From the NCBI RefSeq assembly GCF_009469765.1, contig NZ_SSSQ01000005.1, positions 124,001-188,000 on the forward strand: DNA of 64,000 bases, read 5' to 3'. The notes beneath the pieces are model-generated. The model was not told where the DNA came from. It saw nothing but the letters and a program-made list of their open reading frames with translations, and ran no database searches. Source of the DNA: Dechloromonas hortensis (lineage in GTDB: Bacteria > Pseudomonadota > Gammaproteobacteria > Burkholderiales > Rhodocyclaceae). The position numbers and the translations under genes were made by a program. Below, one piece after another: positions 7,777 through 15,954 of the stretch. Numbering within the stretch: position 1 is the first letter of the stretch; every line of letters begins with the position of its first letter.

Positions 7777-8736
7777 ATGGTTGGGTTGCCCAACAATCGA
7801 AAGCTCGCCCACTTCATGATCCGGATCGACTTGCAGATTGACTTAACGTATGAAATTGACGGCGCAGGTGCCGATTTCGTTTTCAACATACATGCCGCAC
7901 AGACGCCGAATCAGCGGGTTTCCACCGAAAACCTGACGCTGAACCAGCCCATCTCGCCCAGGATGTATACGGCGCCCGGAACCGGCAATCGCTATCTGCA
8001 GTTGCATGCGGCTCCAGGTGCCTTGAGTCTTGGCTACTCCGCGCAGATCGACCTGATGCATCACTTGGCCGATCCGGTCAAAATCGCCGAAGTCCCTGTG
8101 TGTGACATGCCGCCCGAGGTCATTGGCTATATCTATCCCAGCCGGTATTGCCAGTCGGACCTGCTGATCAAGCTGGCCAACAACGAGTTCGGAAAACTGA
8201 CGCAAGGATATAGCCGGGTCCAGGCAATACAGGACTGGGTCAAAAGGCATGTCACCTTTGCACTGAACAGTTCGAACACCAACACTTCGGCGATCGATAC
8301 GCTCATTCAACGTGTCGGCGTTTGTCGCGATTTCGCTCACCTGATGATCGCCCTTTGCCGCGCCCTCAACATTCCGGCCCGCTTCGCCACAGGCACGGAT
8401 TACGGAGCCGACCCGACGCTCGGTCCGCCCGATTTTCAGGCCTACGTCGAGGTTTACCTCGGTTACCGCTGGTATATCTTCGATCCTTCCGGCACCGGGA
8501 TTCCGATGGGGTTCGTCCGTTTCGGTACAGGCCGGGATGCGGCCGATGTGTCCATCGCGACAGTTTTTGGTGCGGTCAGGACGCATGCCGCAGTCATTCG
8601 CGCTGTCGCTGTCGAGAATTCTGCCAATGGCATGGTGTTGCCATATTTCTGCGACGAAGCCTTATCAACCGACAGTTCGACGATGCCAGCCGCCAGCGAA
8701 TTTACTCAGAGCAGTGAACAGCCATTGCTTTGGTAG
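7777..8736 (+). CDS. Transglutaminase-like protein with altered catalytic triad
   Basis: A 319-residue protein with the transglutaminase-like (papain-fold) core. The nucleophile motif is GVCRDFAHLMIALCRALNIPARF. The following strand, where relatives have DF-H-A, reads DFQAYVEVYL, and FDPSGT supplies the Asp. The expected catalytic histidine is therefore glutamine (CAG), so hydrolase activity is doubtful unless another residue substitutes. The C-terminal part with GTGRDAADVSIATVFGA is typical of this cytoplasmic bacterial subfamily. GAGG seven bases upstream supports the ATG at 7777; family alignment would favour the ATG at 7816 (MIRIDLQI). Confidence 0.82.
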   Translation: MVGLPNNRKLAHFMIRIDLQIDLTYEIDGAGADFVFNIHAAQTPNQRVSTENLTLNQPISPRMYTAPGTGNRYLQLHAAPGALSLGYSAQIDLMHHLADPVKIAEVPVCDMPPEVIGYIYPSRYCQSDLLIKLANNEFGKLTQGYSRVQAIQDWVKRHVTFALNSSNTNTSAIDTLIQRVGVCRDFAHLMIALCRALNIPARFATGTDYGADPTLGPPDFQAYVEVYLGYRWYIFDPSGTGIPMGFVRFGTGRDAADVSIATVFGAVRTHAAVIRAVAVENSANGMVLPYFCDEALSTDSSTMPAASEFTQSSEQPLLW

Positions 8737-8798
8737 GGCAAGGCAGGCTTTTGTGCGTGCTGGCGTACAGAGCGTGACGGAAGTGCGGAGTAAGGTGA

Positions 8799-8832
8799 AA
8801 TCGGCTGGGCAATACGAATTGCCCAGCCGATT
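8799..8832. repeat. Perfect 15-bp inverted repeat
   Basis: AATCGGCTGGGCAAT and its exact complement are separated by ACGA. No T-run follows, so it is not a classic terminator. It ends 18 bp before the start of the 24-residue peptide gene. Confidence 0.8.
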
Positions 8833-8850
8833 AAGCGAAAGGAAACGCTA

Positions 8851-8925
8851 ATGAACAACATTATCTACATCGTCGGGCTGATCGTTGTCGTGATCGCCGT
8901 ACTCTCATTTTTTGGCCTGCGATAA
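8851..8925 (+). CDS. 24-residue membrane peptide
   Basis: A complete tiny gene: ATG preceded by AAAGGAAACGCTA, encoding MNNIIYIVGL followed by VVVIAVLSFFGLR and TAA. It is a single hydrophobic helix with an Asn-rich start and an FFGLR end. I recall similar very short helices in other proteobacteria, often beside stress genes; this could not be checked here. The strong ribosome site and stress-gene neighbours (cupin, CsbD, PRC-barrel) support a real product. Confidence 0.65.
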   Translation: MNNIIYIVGLIVVVIAVLSFFGLR

Positions 8926-8955
8926 AGCACCGAGCGCCGTAAAAAAGGAGTTGTG

Positions 8956-9348
8956 ATGAAGGGCTTTGTGCAGGACATCGAGAGTCTCGCCGTCAAAAAC
9001 GACAAGTTTCGCCAAGTGCTATATACCGGCAAAAAATCCCAGCTCGTGCTGATGTCCCTGAAGCCGCAGGAAGACATCGGCGCAGAGATTCATCAGGTCG
9101 ACCAGTTCTTCCGTGTCGAAGAAGGTTCCGGCGAAGCCGTTCTGAATGGCGCCAGAACGCCGATTCAAGCTGGCTTCGCAGTACTCGTGCCGGCCGGGGT
9201 GAATCACAACATCATCAACACCGGCAGCGTGCCGCTCAAGCTCTATACGCTCTATGCCCCACCCAATCATCGGGATGGCGTCGTTCACGAGACCCGTGCC
9301 GACGCTGAGGGGGACACTGAGCAATTCAACGGCAAAACGACTGAATAG
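8956..9348 (+). CDS. Cupin domain protein
   Basis: A 130-residue single-domain cupin. The first motif is around EIHQVDQFFRVEEGSGEAVLNG and the second is PAGVNHNIINTG. The metal ligands expected in motif 1 are partly kept (H, Q, E) and the motif 2 His is present. AAAGGAG precedes the ATG; a GTG directly before it is an alternative. The substrate is unknown. Neighbours suggest a stress context. Confidence 0.82.
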   Translation: MKGFVQDIESLAVKNDKFRQVLYTGKKSQLVLMSLKPQEDIGAEIHQVDQFFRVEEGSGEAVLNGARTPIQAGFAVLVPAGVNHNIINTGSVPLKLYTLYAPPNHRDGVVHETRADAEGDTEQFNGKTTE

Positions 9349-9592
9349 ATAGCTGACGCACCGTTTTGCGTCCGCCTTGCCAGTCGATCTCCTTTGAGAG
9401 ATTTCGGTGAAAAACGCCGGTTATCAGGCCGCGCGTACGGCCAATTTGTCTGCTCGCCAACGTTGGCCAGGCCCGTTTGTTAAGCGTCCCAGCGCACCGA
9501 TTTTCGGCGTCGCCTTACCTATTCTCTCCATCACGGATGCCGGATCGCAACTCAGGCACCCGTTCCATTCATCTAGTTATCAGGAGTTCACC

Positions 9593-9778
9593 ATGAACAA
9601 GGATCAAGCCAAGGGGCGTCTCGAAGAAGCCAAAGGCAAAGTCAAGGAAGTTGCCGGCAACCTCGTCGGCAACGACGATCTGGAGTTGAAAGGAAAGATT
9701 CAAAAATCTGGCGGAAAAATCCAGGCCGCCTACGGCGACCTGAAAGAAGACATCAAGGACGCCAGCAAGGGGAAATAG
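9593..9778 (+). CDS. CsbD family stress protein
   Basis: A 61-residue, highly charged helical protein starting MNKDQAKGRLEEAKGKVKE, with a second KGKIQKSGGKIQAAYGDLKED half. This is the CsbD family of general-stress proteins. AGGAG precedes the ATG. Function in the family is not known beyond induction under stress. Confidence 0.93.
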   Translation: MNKDQAKGRLEEAKGKVKEVAGNLVGNDDLELKGKIQKSGGKIQAAYGDLKEDIKDASKGK

Positions 9779-9860
9779 ATATTCGAAGCCTTGGCCGAAC
9801 CCTTCAGCCAACAATCTCTTTCCCATTCAGTCATTCACCAAACAAATTCAGGAGCATCAA

Positions 9861-10244
9861 ATGAACGATACGATCAACACCGAAGTAATCAATACCACCC
9901 GTCGTGGCTCAAGATTACTCAGCGCCAGCACGCTGAGCAGTGACGATGTGTACAACCCGAAAGGTGAAAAGCTGGGCAGCATCAAGGAACTCATGTTGGA
10001 CATCGAAAGCGGCAGAGTTTGCTACGCCGTGCTCTCCTTCGGCGGCTTCCTCAGCCTCGGCGAAAAGCTGTTTGCCGTACCCTGGAGCGCCCTGAAGGTC
10101 GACACTGAAAACAAGCGCCTTATTATGGATACCGACGAAGAACGCCTGAAGAATGCCCCGGGATTCGATAGCGACAACTGGCCCAACATGGCCGATAGCA
10201 CCTGGGAAAAGAGCGTCCACGCCTATTACGGTACAACCTACTGA
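9861..10244 (+). CDS. PRC-barrel domain protein
   Basis: A 127-residue protein with a PRC-barrel: LLSASTLSSDDVYNPKGEKLG begins the barrel and FLSLGEKLFAVPWSAL ends it. Stand-alone PRC-barrel proteins of this type are common in proteobacteria with CsbD and other stress proteins; the molecular role is unclear. AGGAGCATCAA precedes the ATG. Expression together with csbD is plausible. Confidence 0.9.
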   Translation: MNDTINTEVINTTRRGSRLLSASTLSSDDVYNPKGEKLGSIKELMLDIESGRVCYAVLSFGGFLSLGEKLFAVPWSALKVDTENKRLIMDTDEERLKNAPGFDSDNWPNMADSTWEKSVHAYYGTTY

Positions 10245-10359
10245 AGCAATCTGGCGGCCGCTTGCGCCTGATGCGCCCAGCTTCCGGCGTATCAGCCAAA
10301 ATCGCCTGACCGAGAGCGAGTGTCGGATTTCAATATTGCATGTTCGAGAGCAGTAGACG

Positions 10360-10404
10360 AAAAAAAGGCCGGAACCCTTGTATCAACAAGCTGTTTCGGC
10401 CTTT
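10360..10404 (-). terminator. Intrinsic terminator of the tRNA transcript
   Basis: On the minus strand, AAAGGCCGAAAC pairs with GTTCCGGCCTTT around an inner CTTG/CAAG hairpin, followed by a T-run. It lies just downstream of tRNA-Leu. Confidence 0.75.
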
Positions 10405-10428
10405 ATCGGACTGCTTTGTACTTTCTTT

Positions 10429-10513
10429 TGGTGCTCTGGGCGAGACTCGAACTCGCACACCTTACGGCACTACCCCCTCAAGATAGCGTGTCTACCAATT
10501 TCACCACCAGAGC
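10429..10513 (-). tRNA. tRNA-Leu (GAG)
   Basis: An 85-base cloverleaf with a long variable arm typical of class II tRNA. The acceptor GCTCTGG pairs with CCAGAGC and CCA is encoded. The anticodon loop TTGAGGG presents GAG, and the T arm carries GTTCGAGTC. Confidence 0.95.
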
Positions 10514-10515
10514 AC

Positions 10516-10591
10516 TGGTGCGTCCTGACGGGGTCGAACCGCCGACATTCGCCTTGTAAGGGCGACGCTCTACCAACTGAGCTAAGAACGC
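10516..10591 (-). tRNA. tRNA-Val (TAC)
   Basis: A 76-base cloverleaf: acceptor GCGTTCT with AGGACGC and encoded CCA, D arm AGCTCAGTTGGTAGAGC, anticodon stem CGCCC/GGCG with TAC in the loop, and T-loop GGTTCGACC. It lies two bases upstream of tRNA-Leu in the same transcript. Confidence 0.95.
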
Positions 10592-10664
10592 GAAAGGGCG
10601 CGCATTATAGCCGCGTTTGACCGGTTTTGGTCAAGCGCGGCGGATTTTTTTTGCCAAGGCGCCA

Positions 10665-10994
10665 TCAATTCAGGCTGAGGATCCACTGAATGGCGGCTTT
10701 CAGATCTTCATCGCTGATCTTGTCGGCACCGTGCGGGAGCATCGGGATTTCGCCCCAGTTGCCGCTGCCGCCGGCGCGCACCTTGTCGAACAGCTTGCTC
10801 GGGGCGCCGGCGTCGCCACGGTACTTGGCGGCTACGTCCTTGTAGGCGGGGCCGACGCGCTTGGCGTCGACGGTATGGCAGGCGACGCAGCGTGCCTTCT
10901 TGACGATGGCTTCGGAGGCCTGGGCCGGGCTGGTCAGCGTCAGCAGGCTGGCGGCGAGCAGGGGCAGCAACAAAGCGGTGGCGGATGACTTCAT
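10665..10994 (-). CDS. Class I cytochrome c (c551-like)
   Basis: A 109-residue protein with a signal peptide (MKSSATALLLPLLAASLLTL... to QA near residue 26), haem motif CVACH close to the mature N-terminus and a distal methionine in IPMLPHG. Size and layout match cytochrome c551-type carriers. It follows the DUF779 and aldehyde dehydrogenase genes on the same strand, so it may carry electrons from alcohol oxidation, as the ExaB cytochrome does in Pseudomonas; that pairing is inferred from context. Confidence 0.85.
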   Translation of the reverse strand: MKSSATALLLPLLAASLLTLTSPAQASEAIVKKARCVACHTVDAKRVGPAYKDVAAKYRGDAGAPSKLFDKVRAGGSGNWGEIPMLPHGADKISDEDLKAAIQWILSLN

Positions 10995-11023
10995 GTTTCG
11001 GTTCCTTGTAAAAATGGCTGCCG

Positions 11024-11392
11024 TCAGACGAGGCCGGCAGCTTGCAGTTCGGCCCATTCTGCGTCGTTGAAAACGCGCGAGCGGGTGTGGAAGGCCTTGC
11101 CTTCCGGGCCTTCGAGCGAGAAGGTGCCGCCGTGACCGTCGATGACGTCGATGATCAGTTGCGTGTGCTTCCAGTACTCGTACTGCGACTTGCTGATGTA
11201 GAAGGGCACGCCGCCGATCTGGCCGAGCAGGACATCGCCGGCGCCGATGGTCAGTTCGCCGGGCAGGTAGCAGTTGGCGGCGCTGTTGTCGCAACAGCCG
11301 CCGGACTGGTGGAACATCAGTTCGCCATGCTTGGCCTGCAGCTGCTTGATCAGTTCCAGCGTGGCTTCGGTGGCAATGACGCGGTCGACCAT
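11024..11392 (-). CDS. DUF779 protein
   Basis: A 122-residue protein of the DUF779 family, recognised by HQSGGCCDNSAANCY with three cysteines and by GVPFYISKSQYEYWKHTQLIIDV. Members are repeatedly found beside NAD-dependent aldehyde dehydrogenases; a role as a companion protein is suspected but unproven. The cysteine cluster could bind a metal or a reactive aldehyde. The start is backed by GGGAGA. It is separated from the dehydrogenase gene by a terminator-like hairpin, so its level may be lower or separately controlled. Confidence 0.85.
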   Translation of the reverse strand: MVDRVIATEATLELIKQLQAKHGELMFHQSGGCCDNSAANCYLPGELTIGAGDVLLGQIGGVPFYISKSQYEYWKHTQLIIDVIDGHGGTFSLEGPEGKAFHTRSRVFNDAEWAELQAAGLV

Positions 11393-11423
11393 GGATTTCT
11401 CCCGATTTTCAGAACGGCCCGCT

Positions 11424-11450
11424 AAAAAAAGGGGGCGGTTGCCCGCCCCC
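11424..11450 (-). terminator. Terminator or attenuator after the aldehyde dehydrogenase
   Basis: On the minus strand, GGGGGCGG-GCAA-CCGCCCCC is followed by seven T. It lies between the dehydrogenase stop and the DUF779 start, so it may reduce read-through into the DUF779 gene. Confidence 0.8.
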
Positions 11451-11496
11451 GAAGAGTTGCCCGCAACTGGGCCAGTGGAGGAGATGCGTTGCCCGG

Positions 11497-13017
<1,521 letters not shown>

Positions 13018-13121
13018 GTTTGTCTCCAGTTTCTTAAATTGAGTTGCGAACAATGGTTCAAGGCCGACAGGTCGTGGTTCAAATCGAACATTGCTACCTG
13101 TCTGTCTCGTGCCTAATAAAG

Positions 13122-13137
13122 TGCATGCCGTGTGCCA
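13122..13137 (-). promoter_or_regulatory. Sigma-54 promoter of the aldehyde dehydrogenase
   Basis: On the minus strand the sequence is TGGCAC, five bases, ATGCA. The invariant GG and GC are 12 bases apart; only the first T of TTGC differs from consensus. It lies about 105 bp upstream of the start. Confidence 0.7.
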
Positions 13138-13247
13138 AGCCGTCGCTAGCTGTGCCAATGCTTTGAAGGTTGCATTGAATCAATGACTTAAGTGTTTTGG
13201 TTGGCGGCGGGTGACACACTGCTTTGTCATGCACCTGATCAACGCCG

Positions 13248-13276
13248 GAGCAGGTGCTCAATTCTGGAGCGGTGCA
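13248..13276. promoter_or_regulatory. Candidate activator sites for the exaC promoter
   Basis: GAGCA-GG-TGCTC (13248-13259) is followed 19 bp later by the weaker GAGC-GG-TGCA. The pair lies 110-140 bp upstream of the -24 element, matching the arrangement before the cytochrome c operon. Confidence 0.45.
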
Positions 13277-13375
13277 CCCATGGGGCAGGGCAAATTGCCC
13301 GAATGCAGCGCTTGGGCTTGAAAAATGGTCCGATCCCGGTGAACATGCTGCCCCTTTCCGATTTGCCGAGCCGCC

Positions 13376-14290
13376 ATGACTTTCAAAGACACATCCATCC
13401 AGTTCCAGATGCTCGACGTGACGCTGATCGAGCCGGACCCGGCGCATCCGCGCCAGCAAATCGACGAAACCAGCCTCAAGGGCCTGGCCAATGCCATTGC
13501 CAAGAAAGGCCTGATCCACCCGCTGGTCGTCCAGCCGGCCGACAGTGGCGGGCGCTATCGCCTGATCGTCGGCGAACGGCGCTGGCGTGCCGCCCAACTG
13601 GCCGGCGAGCAGCGCGTGCCGGCCCTGATCCACGCCTGCCCGGCCGACGAAGTACTGGAAGTGCGCATTTTCGAAAACCTCGGCCTCGGCGTGCGCGCTG
13701 CCTTGGAGCCGCGCGACATGGCCAACGCCATCCAGAACATCGCCCAGCGCTTCGAAACGCCGGAAGCCGCCGCCGACCACTTTGGCCGCAGCTCCGCCTG
13801 GCTCAGCCAGGCCACCGCCGCCGCCAACCTGTCGCCGAAAGTCAGCGCCTTGCTCGATTCCGGCAAGATCGCCAGCACCGGCGCCGCCATCCAGCTCGAA
13901 AAACTCGCCCAGAAAAACGAAGCTCGCGCCGAAACGCTGATCGTCCAGACCGCGCAACTGCCGGAAGGCGAAAAACTGGCCAAGAAAGTCATCGACAGCG
14001 CGCTCTCCGAAGAAGGGGGCCGTCGCCGCAAGAAGGAAGAAGCCGAACCGGAAGCCGCTCCCGCAGCGGCGGCACCGGTCGCCACGGCACCCGCCACCGC
14101 CAGCATCCCGCCCTGGGAAGAGGCGCCGGCCGCCCCGGTCACGCCGCCCGCTGCGCCCCGCCAGCGCGTCAATCCGGGCAAGGTCAAAATGGTCGCCGAA
14201 CTGCTCGGCCTCGACGACGGTGACGAAGAAGAAATCCTGGTCCGCCTGATCGACGAATTCCTGGCGTTGAAAGGCGAGGGCAACGCGTAG
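13376..14290 (+). CDS. Orphan ParB/RepB/Spo0J family protein
   Basis: A 304-residue ParB-like protein. The N-terminal ParB/Srx domain has DPAHPRQQID and GERRWRAAQLAGEQ (the CTP-binding box). A central KorB/HTH-like region (EAAADHFGRSSAWLSQA) follows, then a low-complexity Ala/Pro linker and a short C-terminal helical region. No parA or obvious parS is adjacent, so it is not the chromosomal partition operon. It may be a plasmid-derived or regulatory ParB-like protein. Confidence 0.85.
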   Translation: MTFKDTSIQFQMLDVTLIEPDPAHPRQQIDETSLKGLANAIAKKGLIHPLVVQPADSGGRYRLIVGERRWRAAQLAGEQRVPALIHACPADEVLEVRIFENLGLGVRAALEPRDMANAIQNIAQRFETPEAAADHFGRSSAWLSQATAAANLSPKVSALLDSGKIASTGAAIQLEKLAQKNEARAETLIVQTAQLPEGEKLAKKVIDSALSEEGGRRRKKEEAEPEAAPAAAAPVATAPATASIPPWEEAPAAPVTPPAAPRQRVNPGKVKMVAELLGLDDGDEEEILVRLIDEFLALKGEGNA

Positions 14291-14326
14291 TTCCTGCCGG
14301 CGCAGGCGATCTGCTCCCCGCCAATA

Positions 14327-14357
14327 AAAATGGCGCATCCGATCGATGCGCCATTTT
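14327..14357. terminator. Bidirectional intrinsic terminator
   Basis: AAAATGGCGCATC pairs with GATGCGCCATTTT around a five-base loop, between the convergent parB-like and tandem-Cache genes. Confidence 0.8.
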
Positions 14358-14359
14358 GC

Positions 14360-14389
14360 TTTTTGCCCTTTTTACCCGGTCGACCGCAG
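14360..14389 (+). repeat. 30-bp dispersed repeat, copy A
   Basis: It begins TTTTTGCC and ends CGGTCGACCGCAG. It is intergenic, directly after the terminator. Other copies are at 554, 19559, 27700 and 49913. Confidence 0.7.
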
Positions 14390-14416
14390 CGGTCGTCCGG
14401 TTGGAGCGATCAGGCT

Positions 14417-15271
14417 TTACTCGGTGTAGAAACCGACCCCGATCAGGCTGCCGTTTTCGCGGCGGATGAAGGTGCGTTTCTTTTCGACGCTGTTGGTGAC
14501 CGGGTTGCGCCAGACGTAGTCGACCGTGCCTTCGCCCTTGCTCTTGGCCAGTTCGAGCATGTCCTTGACCAGCGGGTGGCCTTCGACGTCGTGCAGGTCG
14601 CTGGCGTTGGTGCCGGTCCATTTCGGGTTCATGCCGTGGGCTTCGAACTTGCCGCTGGCCAGGTTGATGGCGAAGACGTAGAGGTCGTCACGCACGAAGG
14701 GGCCGCGCGGGTCGTTGAAGCTGGCCAGGGCCTTGGCCATGCCTTGTTTCTTGACCTGGGCGCTGGCCGCGTCGAGCAGTTTCTTGGCGTCGTCGGCGGT
14801 CGAGCGCGGGGCATAGTAGCCGACGCCGAGGATGTGCTGGCCTTCGCGGTGCAGCCAGGCGACCTTCGGTTCGACGTGGTTGCTCTGGCGGTTGAGCCAG
14901 ACGTAGCGGATGCGCGCTTCCTGCTGCTTGTCGGTGACGGCGATCATCTGGCGGAAGAGCGGATTGCCGGCAGCGTCGACGGTGTCCAGCACCTTGAGGC
15001 CGATCAGGCTGTCGGGGGCGGCGCCATTGGCGACGTAAGTGCCCTGCAGGTCGATGACGTAGACGTAGAGATCCTTTTTGACGAAGGGGCCCTTCTTGTT
15101 GTTGAAGGCGGCCCAGGCTTTTTCCGGGCCGTTGGCTTGTAGGTATTTGACGGCCTGGTCGAAGAGGGCGCGGGCCTCGCGCGGCGTGGCGTGCTCGGCG
15201 GCGCTGGCCAGCGTACTGGCGGCGAGCATGAGCAGGCCGGCCAGGCTGGATCTGAGGGTGGTTTTATTCAT
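14417..15271 (-). CDS. Periplasmic tandem single-Cache domain protein
   Basis: A 284-residue secreted protein: a signal peptide to about residue 24 (ASA), then two homologous Cache-like halves. Both halves contain the pattern KGPFV/RGPFV-K/R-D-LYVY/F and end with a GVGYY/GVGFY strand, so the protein arose by internal duplication. Such domains normally bind small molecules for chemoreceptors and sensor kinases, but this one has no membrane helix or kinase. It sits directly downstream of, and in the same direction as, the sensor kinase/regulator pair that faces the exaA-like gene, so it may present a ligand to that kinase. Confidence 0.85.
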   Translation of the reverse strand: MNKTTLRSSLAGLLMLAASTLASAAEHATPREARALFDQAVKYLQANGPEKAWAAFNNKKGPFVKKDLYVYVIDLQGTYVANGAAPDSLIGLKVLDTVDAAGNPLFRQMIAVTDKQQEARIRYVWLNRQSNHVEPKVAWLHREGQHILGVGYYAPRSTADDAKKLLDAASAQVKKQGMAKALASFNDPRGPFVRDDLYVFAINLASGKFEAHGMNPKWTGTNASDLHDVEGHPLVKDMLELAKSKGEGTVDYVWRNPVTNSVEKKRTFIRRENGSLIGVGFYTE

Positions 15272-15306
15272 GGATTGTCTCCGGTGGTCATTGAAAAGCG
15301 GGCGGT

Positions 15307-15954
15307 TCAGGCGCCCAGCGCGTGGTTCATGTCCACCAGGCCGTGGCGGGCGGCCAGGTGGAGCAGTTTGAAATCGTTGTCGGCGTCGAGCTTTTGCCGG
15401 ATCAGGGTCAGGTAGTTGAGAACCGTTTTCGGGCTGAGGTGCATCGAGCTGGCGATGCCGGTGGCCGATTCGCCGTGCACCAGCATGCGCAGCACTTCGA
15501 ATTCGCGCGGCGTCAGATGGGCGAGGGCGCCGTCGCCATCGATCGCCTCTTCGGCCAGCACCTGGGCAATTTCGGGTGAAAAGACGCGTTTACCGGCGGC
15601 AATGCGGCGGATGCCGTCGATTACCTCGCCCGGCTCGCAATATTTGGTCAGGTAGCCGAGGGCGCCGCTGCGCAGGGCCTGGGTGACGTGGCCGGCGCCT
15701 TCGTGCATGGAGAGGACGAGCACTTTCAGCGTTGGGCAGCGGGCCAGCATGCCGCGGATGGCTTCGATGCCGCTGCTGCCGCGCAGGCTGAGATCGACCA
15801 GTGCGACATCGGCCGTCGTGCGCAGGACGAGGGCGTTGGCCTCGTCGGCGCTGGCGGCTTCGCCGACCACCTGCAGGCCCGGCTCGGCGTCGAGCAGGCG
15901 ACGGTAGCCGGTTCTTACGACAGCGTGGTCATCGACCAGAATGATGCGGATCAC
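15307..15954 (-). CDS. LuxR-type response regulator (ExaE/AgmR/MoxX-like)
   Basis: A 215-residue NarL-family regulator. The receiver domain carries acidic residues DD at 9-10 and phospho-acceptor Asp in VALVDLSLRG, with Lys in YLTKYCEP. The C-terminal LuxR helix-turn-helix is LTPREFEVLRMLVHG...LSPKTVLNYLTLIRQKL. It overlaps the kinase gene by four bases, so the two form a two-component pair. Homologues (ExaE/AgmR, MoxX) switch on PQQ alcohol dehydrogenases, and the divergent exaA-like gene is the obvious target. Confidence 0.92.
   Translation of the reverse strand: MIRIILVDDHAVVRTGYRRLLDAEPGLQVVGEAASADEANALVLRTTADVALVDLSLRGSSGIEAIRGMLARCPTLKVLVLSMHEGAGHVTQALRSGALGYLTKYCEPGEVIDGIRRIAAGKRVFSPEIAQVLAEEAIDGDGALAHLTPREFEVLRMLVHGESATGIASSMHLSPKTVLNYLTLIRQKLDADNDFKLLHLAARHGLVDMNHALGA

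Larger units (their letters stand above)
13018..13375. other. Intergenic region between exaC and parB-like gene
   Basis: This 358-bp stretch holds the sigma-54 promoter of the aldehyde dehydrogenase and candidate activator dyads around 13248-13276. No convincing gene is present. Confidence 0.7.

Noticed and set aside
7710..7841. 43-codon plus-strand frame with GGAGACGGT before its ATG
   Set aside because: It overlaps the transglutaminase-like gene in another frame, its residue composition is not protein-like and no domain is visible.
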